This document shows, one piece after another, positions 7,408-15,688 of a stretch of DNA of 32,069 nucleotides (position 1 is its first letter; each line of letters begins with the position of its first letter). The position numbers and the translations under genes are program-made. The stretch is taken from positions 20,855 to 52,923 of the forward strand of contig CAJULU010000033.1 in assembly GCA_910587575.1 (NCBI GenBank). The letters are read 5' to 3'. Source of the stretch: an uncultured Dorea sp. GTDB taxonomy: Bacteria > Bacillota > Clostridia > Lachnospirales > Lachnospiraceae. A model generated the notes under the pieces. The model ran no database searches and had not been told where the DNA came from. It saw nothing but the letters and a program-made list of their open reading frames with translations.

Positions 7408-8964
7408 TTAGCCAGGGTATTCTTGAAACTCAAACTCCTCATCAGCAAGCTTCACAAGATCTCCATTCACTAATCCCCGATCCTCATTGGCAGGAATTCT
7501 TTCACCATTTATAAATGTCCCATTTGCCGAACCAAGATCCCGGATATAATACTTCTGCCTCTGCCAGGTAATCTGTGCATGTTTCCGGCTCACAGAAGGA
7601 TTCCCTTCAATAACAATATCTGCTTTTGTCCCACTTTTTCCTATGCTCATACCTTGTTTTCCAATTTCCATAGATTCTCCTACTTTTAATCGTACCAGCA
7701 TCGCCTTTTTATCACCCGCCGAAAAAGTACTCCCGCTGTCATTGAATACGGTTGTTTCATTAAAAGCCCTCGTTTCCTCTTCCAATACGGAAGTCCCTGT
7801 TTCGTTTGTGATTCGTTCAGAATGAATTGGTTTTCTGATATTTTGCTTCGACACTGCAGCTTTTTCTTTCCTGTATGCAAGGAATATACATAGAAACCAG
7901 ATCAACAGCAGAACGTTTAATATACCAAGCCCTATCATTACTTTTTCTTTTATGGGCATCTTTTCCCGAAGCTTTTCTATTGCCGTCTCAAGTTCTGCCA
8001 CTGCATTCTTCACTTGCTCTTCCGAAATTTCTGCCTGATTTTTTATTTCATCCACTTGCTGCATTGCATTTTCTAACTCTGCCAGAGAACTCTTCTTATA
8101 CTTTCCACTCTTATATTTTTTCTTACCTTCCTCATACAGAGAATCCATTTCCTTTTCTGCCGCCGCTCTTTGTATACTATAGTAATCGATATCATAGTTG
8201 TCCAACACTTCCCTGATTTCATTAATTGGGAAAGAAAAATAGAGTCCCTCCTCCGCTCTGCTCTTTGACGAATTGTTTATTCCTATCACGTATCCCTCTG
8301 TATTTAAAAGCGGCCCGCCCGAATTTCCACTTGATATGATCGCAGAATGCTGCTGATAAATACAGCCCTCCTGCCTTGATTCCACATTCTGGATTGTTCC
8401 CTCCCGGACCGACACATCAACAGCCGTAAATTCTGCCCCGTTTGCAGCCGCATCATCTTCAAAACCCATGGCGTATACCGTCATACCAGTTGTAAGCTCA
8501 TCGCTGTTTCCAAGTCTTAACGGAATTTTCTCATTAATTACACTCGAAGTTCTTAATACACAATAATCACTCTCGGTACTCTGTGCCAGAATGGACGCTT
8601 CCGATGTCACATCATCCTTTACTACGACTTTTACCCGGTTCTGTACATTCGTAAGATCTATTTCCAGTGCTTTGCCGGTACAGAAATCTGTTTTTTCCTG
8701 ATCCGTTACCGATGCACAGAAATTTGTAGTGAGCAGATAAGTTTCGCCCTCTGTATTGTCTATTACAAACCCACTTCCTGACTTGACACAGTAAAATTCC
8801 CCCTTAGAGTCTGTAAAGCCGGACATAATCTCGACAATTCCATTTTTAGCTTCGGCCAGTCTGTCTTCTGATGCATATGCCTCCATCCCAAGTAGTAGTA
8901 AAGCCATCGCACCTATTACTAATGCACAGTGTATAACTATCTTTTTACATTTACACATCATCAA
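7408..8964 (-). CDS. Membrane-anchored trypsin-fold (S1/HtrA-like) protein lacking the catalytic His, with C-terminal FHA domain
   Basis: 518 aa. An N-terminal signal peptide or anchor (residues 8-31, ending EAYASE) is followed by an HtrA-like domain at about 40-260: SGSGFVID, then LLTTNFCASV, SDYCVLRTSS (Asp133) and SSGNSGGPLL (Ser215). The position that is His in the family's LTNNHV motif is Phe82 here (codon TTC), so Asp and Ser remain but His is missing and activity is doubtful. A coiled coil at about 265-335 leads to a membrane helix at 342-363 and then a cytoplasmic FHA domain at about 421-515 (SVSRKHAQI, GSANGTFINGERI). A GarA-like site, NETTVF (402-407), sits just before the FHA domain. 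It is the first gene of the - strand zinc-ribbon operon. It could link an external signal to cytoplasmic phosphothreonine proteins. Confidence 0.85.
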   Translation of the reverse strand: MMMCKCKKIVIHCALVIGAMALLLLGMEAYASEDRLAEAKNGIVEIMSGFTDSKGEFYCVKSGSGFVIDNTEGETYLLTTNFCASVTDQEKTDFCTGKALEIDLTNVQNRVKVVVKDDVTSEASILAQSTESDYCVLRTSSVINEKIPLRLGNSDELTTGMTVYAMGFEDDAAANGAEFTAVDVSVREGTIQNVESRQEGCIYQQHSAIISSGNSGGPLLNTEGYVIGINNSSKSRAEEGLYFSFPINEIREVLDNYDIDYYSIQRAAAEKEMDSLYEEGKKKYKSGKYKKSSLAELENAMQQVDEIKNQAEISEEQVKNAVAELETAIEKLREKMPIKEKVMIGLGILNVLLLIWFLCIFLAYRKEKAAVSKQNIRKPIHSERITNETGTSVLEEETRAFNETTVFNDSGSTFSAGDKKAMLVRLKVGESMEIGKQGMSIGKSGTKADIVIEGNPSVSRKHAQITWQRQKYYIRDLGSANGTFINGERIPANEDRGLVNGDLVKLADEEFEFQEYPG

Positions 8965-8972
8965 TTCCTCAT

Positions 8973-8995
8973 ATCAATTTTGAAATAAAATTGAT
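8973..8995. promoter_or_regulatory. Palindromic operator candidate in divergent region
   Basis: ATCAATTTT (8973-8981) and AAAATTGAT (8987-8995) form a perfect 9-bp inverted repeat with a GAAAT spacer. It overlaps the -35 element of the rightward promoter and lies 9 nt upstream of the leftward start codon at 8964, so a bound repressor could affect both genes. It could also act as an RNA hairpin near the leftward ribosome binding site. The regulator is unknown. Confidence 0.45.
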
Positions 8996-9019
8996 TCTTT
9001 TCTCTTTTTTTGTTATACT
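8991..9019 (+). promoter_or_regulatory. Sigma-A-type promoter with extended -10
   Basis: The -35 TTGATT (8991-8996) is separated by exactly 17 nt from the -10 TATACT (9014-9019), which has an extended TGT directly upstream. It reads into the 113-aa gene, whose AAGAGGAGG ribosome binding site is at 9043-9051. The spacing and hexamers are close to consensus. Confidence 0.75.
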
Positions 9020-9056
9020 TTTATGAAAGAAATCATGTATTTAAGAGGAGGTTACT

Positions 9057-9398
9057 ATGTTCTTTAAAAAGAAAAAACGCAGTCCTGTTTCCTGCCCTGT
9101 TTCTGTTCTTTTTGAAATAATCCAGGCTGATCTTGATATGGAAATCTGTTGCAGTATAGACTTTATCTATAAAGATATAAAACATACGACAGGAGTATGG
9201 GGTGATAACGGAGAAACCCGAAAAAATATAAAATACTACCTTGATAAGGAAGAATTTCTTACTATCAATGATCTTCAGCAATGCAGGTCAATTGACAACA
9301 TTCCTTTCTTTTCTCTGACGGAGAACGTTACAGTTACAGAGTGCGATGCCTGTTATCCATACTGTACACCGCAATTACAGCCATATTGTAAAGAATAA
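9057..9398 (+). CDS. Cys-rich protein of unknown function
   Basis: 113 aa, not recognised. It begins with a basic stretch (FFKKKKR) and has eight Cys: 13, 31, 32, 76, 96, 99, 103 and 111. The last four form CxxCxxxC plus a distal Cys, suggesting metal binding or disulphides. There is no membrane helix and no signal peptide. Gene reality is well supported: a near-consensus promoter at 8991-9019 and an AAGAGGAGG site five bases before the ATG. It is the only + strand gene between the two - strand units and converges on the RHS gene, with 97 nt between stops. An immunity role for the RHS protein is conceivable from proximity only; its orientation argues against a classic effector-immunity pair. 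Confidence 0.7.
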   Translation: MFFKKKKRSPVSCPVSVLFEIIQADLDMEICCSIDFIYKDIKHTTGVWGDNGETRKNIKYYLDKEEFLTINDLQQCRSIDNIPFFSLTENVTVTECDACYPYCTPQLQPYCKE

Positions 9399-9408
9399 TG
9401 ATTTAACA

Positions 9409-9442
9409 GGGGAGGATTTTCACTATCGTTCCAATTCTCCCC
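9409..9442 (+). terminator. Stem-loop between convergent genes, possible terminator
   Basis: GGGGAGGATT (9409-9418) pairs with AATTCTCCCC (9433-9442), with one G-U pair on the + strand (an A-C mismatch on the - strand) and a 14-nt loop. It lies 10 nt after the 113-aa gene stop and about 50 nt beyond the RHS stop. No clear U-tract follows on the + strand, so termination is uncertain. Confidence 0.35.
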
Positions 9443-9495
9443 CACTTAGGGACTGTCATGTGAGATACACTTTCATAAAACAGTTTCTTATCTTC

Positions 9496-12400
9496 CTAAC
9501 CTCCTGTTGTACACGCTGCGCTTCGGTGGTCTCCGCCCAAAGCACTCCTTATTCCATCTATTACTTTATCTCCTATCAAATCCTTGATCTTTTTCTTTCC
9601 TTTCTGCCATATTTCATCCAGCAAATGGATTCCGCCATAGGCCACAAGTCCTTTTCCGATTGTTTTCCAAGAGATGTCATGAATCAGTCCCTTTTGAGCT
9701 TTTGTCATTACTTGTTTCCACACTGCTTGAAAACTTCCGCGACCTTTATTGATACCAGGGATCTTAACGAACTTTCCTGCCTGACCAAAAATATATCCTG
9801 TCGCTGCCCCAGAAACTCCGCTCGTTATTGTATTTGCGGCAAGGTTTTTCCAAGAATATCCATCTTCCGCACGGTATCCCTCTGCTCCCGTCAACATACT
9901 AAGTCCTTCTGTGGCGAACGTCTCGACTGCACCTGATGCTGCTCCGGCAATTTTTATATTTCCTCCTGTGGCAACTAATGTTGTTCCATAGGTAAAGCCT
10001 CCCGCCGCAGTGCCCACATAACTCTGCCACGAACTGACATGCACATCCCCTGTAGCAACAGATTCTACCACATCCCCGGCAATCTTGGTCACCACATTAA
10101 CCACAGTACCCACAATTCCAGCGGCAAGCCATGCCACAACCATTCCTGTCGGGTCATAACGATTCACAGGATCTCCCAACGCATAGGAATATGCATTCAA
10201 TGTAAGTGGCAGCGTGATCATTCCCGGAATCAAATCCCGGCTAATAAATCTCCCTTTTTTCGCATCATACTCCCGGGCATTTACATAGGAAAAACCACTG
10301 ACAGGATCTGGACGGTATCCCGCATATCCAAACACTTCCGCCCCCGTTCCAGTTCCCTCTGACTGGTTTCCAAAGCTGTCATAACTCATAGAGGCCGCAA
10401 TTTTTCCATCCCGGATAATTCTCAGAGGAGACATCCTCTCATCATTGATATAGTACTGTGATTTCTTCTCATCTGCCGATGCAAGGATTCCGCCATCCCA
10501 GATTACATTCGTATAGCTTCCCCGTTCCTTAATACCTAGCAGGTGATTAAAGGGTTTTGAAATATCATACAGATATTTCTGTTCTTCCAGAATCTTTGTC
10601 CCGTCTGTTACACTTCTTCCTATCCTGTCCCCAAATCCGTTATACTGATAAGCAACTGTTCTTCCCGCCTGTTTAACATTCTCCAGAAGTCCCTGTGCAT
10701 TAAATATCAGATTCTTTACCTGCACACCATTCAACTGTTCTGCAATCATATTGCCCATATGGTCATATGAATAAGTATGTTTTCCATTCATATCCTCCAT
10801 ATTTACAAGCTGATCCAGGCAGTTATAGGTATACTCCGCACGGCTTCCGCCTATATCCGAAAAAATACGGTTTCCAAACGCATCATATTCATATCTTTCT
10901 TCTTCTTTTCCATTCTTTAAAACAGCTATCAGACTTCCAACTGCGTTATACTGATATTCATAAATACCGTGGTCTTCCATCCCGGAACGCTCTCTTAGTA
11001 TCTGACTCTTACGGCCATTTGCATCATAACGGTATTGCAGACGGTCAACCTTTTCTCCGCTTCTTAGATGACAGATTTCTGAAATATGTCCTGCCCCATT
11101 ATACTGATACAAAATCCTTGCTTGATCTGGCATTATCTTTTCTTTTAGTTTTCCACCGGGATAGTATCCATATGAGACTGTATCCTTTCCAAAACTACAT
11201 TTTGACAGCCGTCTTGCCTCATCATACTCATAAGATACTGCCGTACCATCTGGATAAACGATTGCCTTTTGTTCACCGCATATTCCCCACTCATAGGCCG
11301 TTCTTTCTCCATCCGGCGCAATGACCTGTTTCGGACGCCCCATGCCATCTGGTTCAATATGCGTTATGCCAAGCCAGTCTTCCATCTGAATCAGCTGCTT
11401 CAATGGATTATATGACATTTTTACATCCTTACCGTCTGCAAAATGATAGGAACGGATCGTGCCGTCCGGATTATATTCGCAGCATGTCCTGCCTCCATCT
11501 TCGTCTGTTCTGGAAAGAATCCGGTTATTACCATCGTAGGTATAGAATACCCTATTTCCATCCGGGTCTATACTTTCAATAATATTTCCTTTTTGATCAT
11601 AGTGGTAATCCGTAATACGGAGTTCCTGTTGATTCCGGTTAAAACGGTTGATCTCAGCCGCATCTATCTGTCCCTTTCCACACTGAACCATGCGTACCAT
11701 CCTGCCGCAATGGTCATAGGAAAAATAGGTTCCATTCCCAAGCCCGTCAATCACAGAAGCTATATCACTGCCATGATAACTATATGACGTTTTTACTCCA
11801 TTACCGTCAATCACGGCCGTAATGTTGCCCAGGGCATCATATTCATAAGATTCCGCAATTCCTTGATCCTGAACGGCAGCCGTCACTCTTCCCAGACAGT
11901 CATAGGTAAAGTTCCACTCATTTCCATCCTGGTTTACAATTCTTACCACATTCTCATTACAGTCATAATAAAAAATACGTTTACTTCCATCCACAAGCTG
12001 TTCTGATTCCAATAAACCGCCGGGATAATAGGTATATTCCTCTAATACACCATCCAGATCTGATATGGTCTTAAGATTTCCAAGAATGTCATATTCATAG
12101 AATCTCTGGTATCCCGCCCTGTCCTCTGACATGGTTACACGGCTCATCCGATCATATGTAAATCGTTCTGTCCTGCCATCGGGATATAAAATTTCCGTTA
12201 CATTGCCTAACTCATCATACTTTGCAGATCTCTTTACACCAGCCGGATCGCAGACATAATTAGGGCGGTTTAACTCATCATATCCTAACTGATAAATTCC
12301 GCCGTCCGGATCCTCCCGGCGGATCATGTTTCCGCATGGATCATATTGCATTTGATTCGTACCGCCATCGGGATCTTCCACACACACCAGATTCTGGTTC

Positions 12401-14313
12401 TGATCGTATCGGTATGTTGTCTTTCCGCCATCTGGATTTGTGACGCACGCTATATTCCACATGGCATCATATTCATACAACATACTGCTGCCATCCGGTC
12501 TGATTACCTGTTCCGGCAGATTCATTGCATTATACTTTGTAATGGTTTCAGCGCCGCTTACATCAGTCATCCGCACTACATTTCCGCATTCATCATAAAC
12601 GTAACTCTGGACATTTCCGGCAGCGTCCTTTACCCACACCAGTTCATCTGCGTCATTATAACCATACGACGTTTCATTCCCTAACCCATCAATGGTCTTC
12701 ACCACATGGTTGCGGCTGTTATATTCGTACCGGGTACATCCTCCGGCACTATTCGTTATGGATGATAAATTTCCTTTTTCATCATACGTCAGCTTTACCT
12801 TGCTTCCATCCGCTTTTTCCCAAAGTACCGGCTGTCCATAATCATCATATTCATATCTGTCAACTGCACCAGCCGCATTTTCCGTACGAATCTGAAGATT
12901 TCTGTCATTATAGTCCGAGCGCTGCATCAGCTCTCCGTTTAACCTGACTTCGCAGATCTGTCTCTTCACCGTATAGGAAAAGGATACTTCGTCTCCAAGG
13001 GCGTTGCGGAAACTCTTAAGATTCCCCTTATTATCATAGACATAATAACTGGTATTCCCCCGCTTGTCCGTTATAGATGTGCGGTTATTATTCTCGTCAT
13101 AGGTCGAATACTCTTCCCCATCTGAATATATGACATGCGTATTACGCATATATCCGTCATGCTCATAGATGATTTCATTTCCATTCTGTTCCGTCAGCAC
13201 AACCTGTCCCAGATCATCCAGATAACGATATCTCATCTTTCCGCCATCCGGAAAGCTCTGGCTCAAGGTTCTTCCCTGTTCATCATAGGTATTAACCAGA
13301 CAGGAGATTCCATTTCCGTTAATCAGTTCTGTAAGCCGCCCTTGTGAGTCATACCGATACGACGTTTTCCTTTTCTGCGGATCAAGAATTGCCGCCAGCC
13401 TCCCATGCTGCCAGACAATGGCCACCTCCCGATCCGCAGAATCTGTGACCTTCTGCAGTCTTCCGTCTGCGTCATGAGTAAATGCAAGATAATTTCCCCT
13501 CCGGTCTGTCACACGGTTCAGAACGCCGCTTTCGTCATATTGTAATGTAACATAAGATCCTGCCAGGTTTTCTACCCGTTGTAAACGTCCGGCATGATTA
13601 AAAAAATACGAGATTCCATTCTGATCCGTAACAATATCCTGTTCCTCCCGGCTGCAAAAAGATGCGGAAGTACCTGGTGCTGCCCGGTACTCCCCGTCTT
13701 CATACAGGAAAACATATCTGGAATAATCGTCCCGTATCATACTGGCCATTTCCGCCGTCCGTTCAAGCATAACCTCCCACGTATGGATCCAGCCCTGTCC
13801 AAGACTCCCAGCCCTGTCATTCTGTATGTTATAAAAAATACGAAACTGCATCTCTATTTCTGTATTCAACTCCATACAGACTTTTTCATAAACGTAGTTT
13901 CCATTACACAGGTTAACCGGATCTTTGGAGTATTCCGCATTCCGGTCCATCCCCCAGCCTTCCGATATCTCTCTAATACGCTCCAGTACATCCTGAGCTT
14001 TCTTTCGCAGGCCGTCTTTGATCACCGGATGATCTGCATGGCTGTCAGCAATCTCCTTTTCTGTTGACTGATACAAATCCAGAACTTCCCGCAATGTCGA
14101 AGACATAACATCCAGTTTCTGTCTGGCACTTGTAACATTCTGGAGATTGCGTCTCAATGCGTTTCGGATACTGGCTGCTTCCGGGAAACTGATTGCAGAA
14201 GCCATGATGATCTGATTGACTTCAGTTTCCATCTGTTTTAATTTTCTGGCCGCAGTTTCTTCATCCTGGGCCGCCTGTCTCATTCCTTGGAATGATGATT
14301 CAAATTCTGCCAT
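9496..14313 (-). CDS. RHS/YD-repeat protein with WXG100-like N-terminus, probable T7SS effector
   Basis: 1605 aa. Residues 1-90 are an all-helical hairpin ending in YQSTE (81-85), a YxxxE motif at the position where the neighbouring WXG100 proteins carry theirs; no WXG turn is visible. Residues about 131-200 resemble DUF6531 (DPVNLCNGNYVYE). Several dozen YD/RHS repeats follow (for example YEYDAFGNRIF), closing with the RHS core end (RFISRD, NAYSYALGDP, YDPTG ending at 1390). The variable C-terminal region (1391-1605) has a Gly/Ala-rich amphipathic part and then a basic tail (GRGSFQAVWKQVMTKAQKG, WQKGKKKIKDL). I recognise no nuclease, deaminase or protease site in it. It is the last gene of the long unit, 17 nt after a WXG100 gene. 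By family knowledge such proteins form a cage around a C-terminal payload. Confidence 0.9.
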   Translation of the reverse strand: MAEFESSFQGMRQAAQDEETAARKLKQMETEVNQIIMASAISFPEAASIRNALRRNLQNVTSARQKLDVMSSTLREVLDLYQSTEKEIADSHADHPVIKDGLRKKAQDVLERIREISEGWGMDRNAEYSKDPVNLCNGNYVYEKVCMELNTEIEMQFRIFYNIQNDRAGSLGQGWIHTWEVMLERTAEMASMIRDDYSRYVFLYEDGEYRAAPGTSASFCSREEQDIVTDQNGISYFFNHAGRLQRVENLAGSYVTLQYDESGVLNRVTDRRGNYLAFTHDADGRLQKVTDSADREVAIVWQHGRLAAILDPQKRKTSYRYDSQGRLTELINGNGISCLVNTYDEQGRTLSQSFPDGGKMRYRYLDDLGQVVLTEQNGNEIIYEHDGYMRNTHVIYSDGEEYSTYDENNNRTSITDKRGNTSYYVYDNKGNLKSFRNALGDEVSFSYTVKRQICEVRLNGELMQRSDYNDRNLQIRTENAAGAVDRYEYDDYGQPVLWEKADGSKVKLTYDEKGNLSSITNSAGGCTRYEYNSRNHVVKTIDGLGNETSYGYNDADELVWVKDAAGNVQSYVYDECGNVVRMTDVSGAETITKYNAMNLPEQVIRPDGSSMLYEYDAMWNIACVTNPDGGKTTYRYDQNQNLVCVEDPDGGTNQMQYDPCGNMIRREDPDGGIYQLGYDELNRPNYVCDPAGVKRSAKYDELGNVTEILYPDGRTERFTYDRMSRVTMSEDRAGYQRFYEYDILGNLKTISDLDGVLEEYTYYPGGLLESEQLVDGSKRIFYYDCNENVVRIVNQDGNEWNFTYDCLGRVTAAVQDQGIAESYEYDALGNITAVIDGNGVKTSYSYHGSDIASVIDGLGNGTYFSYDHCGRMVRMVQCGKGQIDAAEINRFNRNQQELRITDYHYDQKGNIIESIDPDGNRVFYTYDGNNRILSRTDEDGGRTCCEYNPDGTIRSYHFADGKDVKMSYNPLKQLIQMEDWLGITHIEPDGMGRPKQVIAPDGERTAYEWGICGEQKAIVYPDGTAVSYEYDEARRLSKCSFGKDTVSYGYYPGGKLKEKIMPDQARILYQYNGAGHISEICHLRSGEKVDRLQYRYDANGRKSQILRERSGMEDHGIYEYQYNAVGSLIAVLKNGKEEERYEYDAFGNRIFSDIGGSRAEYTYNCLDQLVNMEDMNGKHTYSYDHMGNMIAEQLNGVQVKNLIFNAQGLLENVKQAGRTVAYQYNGFGDRIGRSVTDGTKILEEQKYLYDISKPFNHLLGIKERGSYTNVIWDGGILASADEKKSQYYINDERMSPLRIIRDGKIAASMSYDSFGNQSEGTGTGAEVFGYAGYRPDPVSGFSYVNAREYDAKKGRFISRDLIPGMITLPLTLNAYSYALGDPVNRYDPTGMVVAWLAAGIVGTVVNVVTKIAGDVVESVATGDVHVSSWQSYVGTAAGGFTYGTTLVATGGNIKIAGAASGAVETFATEGLSMLTGAEGYRAEDGYSWKNLAANTITSGVSGAATGYIFGQAGKFVKIPGINKGRGSFQAVWKQVMTKAQKGLIHDISWKTIGKGLVAYGGIHLLDEIWQKGKKKIKDLIGDKVIDGIRSALGGDHRSAACTTGG

Positions 14314-14330
14314 CTGACATATTCTCCAAA

Positions 14331-14648
14331 TTAACTGATCACATTTGATGCAAGCGCACTGGCCGTAGCCGCATTACTTGCCTCTGCCTTCTCGAATTCC
14401 TGTGCCATCTGCTGCAGATCCGCAGCATGCTCATTGATCATTGCAATCACCCGGTTGATATCCGACTGCAGACCTTTCAGCTTTGATGTATACTGGGTCG
14501 CCGCATCGCCGCTCCATACTTCTCCCGAGAGCGCTGACGCAATCGCTACCATCTGATTTGTAGTATTTTTCACCTGTGATCCAATGCTTGAAAATGATGA
14601 TGCAGTTGATGTTAATTTACTTGTGCTTACCTTGATTGTTCCTGTCAT
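14331..14648 (-). CDS. WXG100-family protein (WSG)
   Basis: 105 aa, two predicted helices joined by EVWSGDA with Trp45-Ser-Gly47, the WXG turn of ESAT-6-like T7SS substrates. The C-terminal helix carries FEKAE (85-89), a Phe-for-Tyr variant of the YxxxE secretion motif, followed by an Ala/Ser-rich tail. It has an AAGGAGAGG ribosome binding site. It lies directly upstream of the RHS gene, so it is the best candidate for a dedicated partner of that effector. Length and motif position match the family. Confidence 0.92.
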   Translation of the reverse strand: MTGTIKVSTSKLTSTASSFSSIGSQVKNTTNQMVAIASALSGEVWSGDAATQYTSKLKGLQSDINRVIAMINEHAADLQQMAQEFEKAEASNAATASALASNVIS

Positions 14649-14690
14649 TTGTACGTCCTCTCCTTTTTGTCATTCCATGTAAAATAGTTT

Positions 14691-14993
14691 TTAATAGTTT
14701 CTGGTAGATGCTGTATTGATATTTGCATTTTCTGCTTTCTCATACATTTTGACAATTTCATCCAGACTGGAAATATACTTTTCAATCGTTGTATGGAAAT
14801 TATTCATCTGCGTAATATCCTTCTGGAACTCCCGGTGGAAAGTCTGCCTGGACTCCCCTTCCCACATGGAATTCAGACTGCTCTCTGTGGATACCAGATT
14901 CTGCACTTGAGACTTGAAACTGTTATTCAGAGTCTTAAGTTCCGCCATCTTACCAGCTACCGTTCCTGTGTTGACCGTAATGTTGTTTGCCAT
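14691..14993 (-). CDS. WXG100-family protein (WEG)
   Basis: 100 aa. Helix-turn-helix protein with Trp44-Glu-Gly46 (NSMWEGESRQ) and a C-terminal YEKAE motif (Tyr84 to Glu88), the two hallmarks of a secreted type VII substrate. An AGGAGG site lies 8 nt before the ATG. Its turn closely resembles that of the 100-aa paralogue at 15689-15991 (DSMWEGESSE), suggesting a relatively recent duplication. These proteins normally dimerise and bind the C-terminal ATPase domain of EssC. Confidence 0.93.
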   Translation of the reverse strand: MANNITVNTGTVAGKMAELKTLNNSFKSQVQNLVSTESSLNSMWEGESRQTFHREFQKDITQMNNFHTTIEKYISSLDEIVKMYEKAENANINTASTRNY

Positions 14994-15022
14994 TTTTAAT
15001 TTCCTCCTTAAAATGAATCTTC

Positions 15023-15340
15023 TTATCTTGTTCTTCTCATCTCTGCAATTCTGATTGCCCGCAGTTCTGCTTCATAAGTCCTCTTCGCAATTTTGCGGAT
15101 GCTGTCTGCTGCATTTTGTACATTTGAAGCAGTCGTTTTAATATCCCTCTGTACTACCTTCCCCTTATTCAGATAAGCATTTGCACTATCTCCTTTCCAG
15201 CTTGACTGTAACTGGCTGAAACTGCCATTTAGCTGGTGATCCGCCACATTCGTCAGAGTTCTTGCTATCTCGTCCAGTTTTTGTGCCTGTCTTCTGGCAG
15301 CATCATAGTTTAACTGTATGGTAGCCCTTGTTTTTGCCAT
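15023..15340 (-). CDS. WXG100-family protein (WKG), no YxxxE motif
   Basis: 105 aa. Trp48-Lys-Gly50 (QSSWKGDSAN) lies between two helices. It is more basic than its neighbours and ends EMRRTR. The C-terminal helix has YEAEL (from Tyr89), so the usual acidic residue at Tyr+4 is missing. It may therefore be the non-signal partner in a heterodimer with a neighbour that has the motif; this is an inference. It sits 17 nt downstream of the 104-aa paralogue. Confidence 0.9.
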   Translation of the reverse strand: MAKTRATIQLNYDAARRQAQKLDEIARTLTNVADHQLNGSFSQLQSSWKGDSANAYLNKGKVVQRDIKTTASNVQNAADSIRKIAKRTYEAELRAIRIAEMRRTR

Positions 15341-15356
15341 AACCGTCTCCTTACCG

Positions 15357-15671
15357 CTAACTGATTACATCCTGCGGAAGCGAAGAGGCCTTGCTCTGGA
15401 TTGTCCTTTCTGTCTCGGTATACACATCCGCCATCTTTAAAAGTTCATCCGGATGCTCCCTCAGCCTTTTTAACACCTTATCTCCCGCTTCTTCCAGCTG
15501 CTTAAAATTCTTCTGATGGACGTCACTTGCCTCGCCCTGCCAGTAAATCTTTGTATTGTTCACAAGATTCTTCATTTTATTCCAGTTTCTTTCAATAGTG
15601 GCAATCTGTTCGGATATCTCTCCCGCTTTATTCACCATCACATCTGTAGAAACCTTTAGCCGTATTGCCAT
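15357..15671 (-). CDS. WXG100-family protein (WQG)
   Basis: 104 aa. Trp44-Gln-Gly46 (KIYWQGEASD) and C-terminal YTETE (84-88) identify it as a type VII substrate or partner. The tail (SKASSLPQDVIS) ends in DVIS, much like NVIS at the end of the 105-aa protein at 14331-14648. An AAGGAGG site precedes the start. It sits 17 nt after the next upstream paralogue in the array. Confidence 0.92.
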   Translation of the reverse strand: MAIRLKVSTDVMVNKAGEISEQIATIERNWNKMKNLVNNTKIYWQGEASDVHQKNFKQLEEAGDKVLKRLREHPDELLKMADVYTETERTIQSKASSLPQDVIS

Positions 15672-15688
15672 AAAACTATGAAACCTCC

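Noticed and set aside
9033..9281. Leftward 82-codon frame opposite the 113-aa gene, considered as an RHS immunity gene
   Set aside because: It has no ribosome binding site. The opposite strand has both a promoter and a strong site, and the frame's sequence looks like a reverse translation of that gene.
10300..13600. Many similar short DNA blocks, considered as CRISPR or satellite repeats
   Set aside because: Spacing is irregular and the blocks encode YD/RHS repeats in one frame; there is no constant repeat with unique spacers.
14793..14999. Rightward frames opposite the WXG100 array
   Set aside because: Each lies fully opposite a WXG100 gene that has a clear ribosome binding site and motif; none has its own translation signal.
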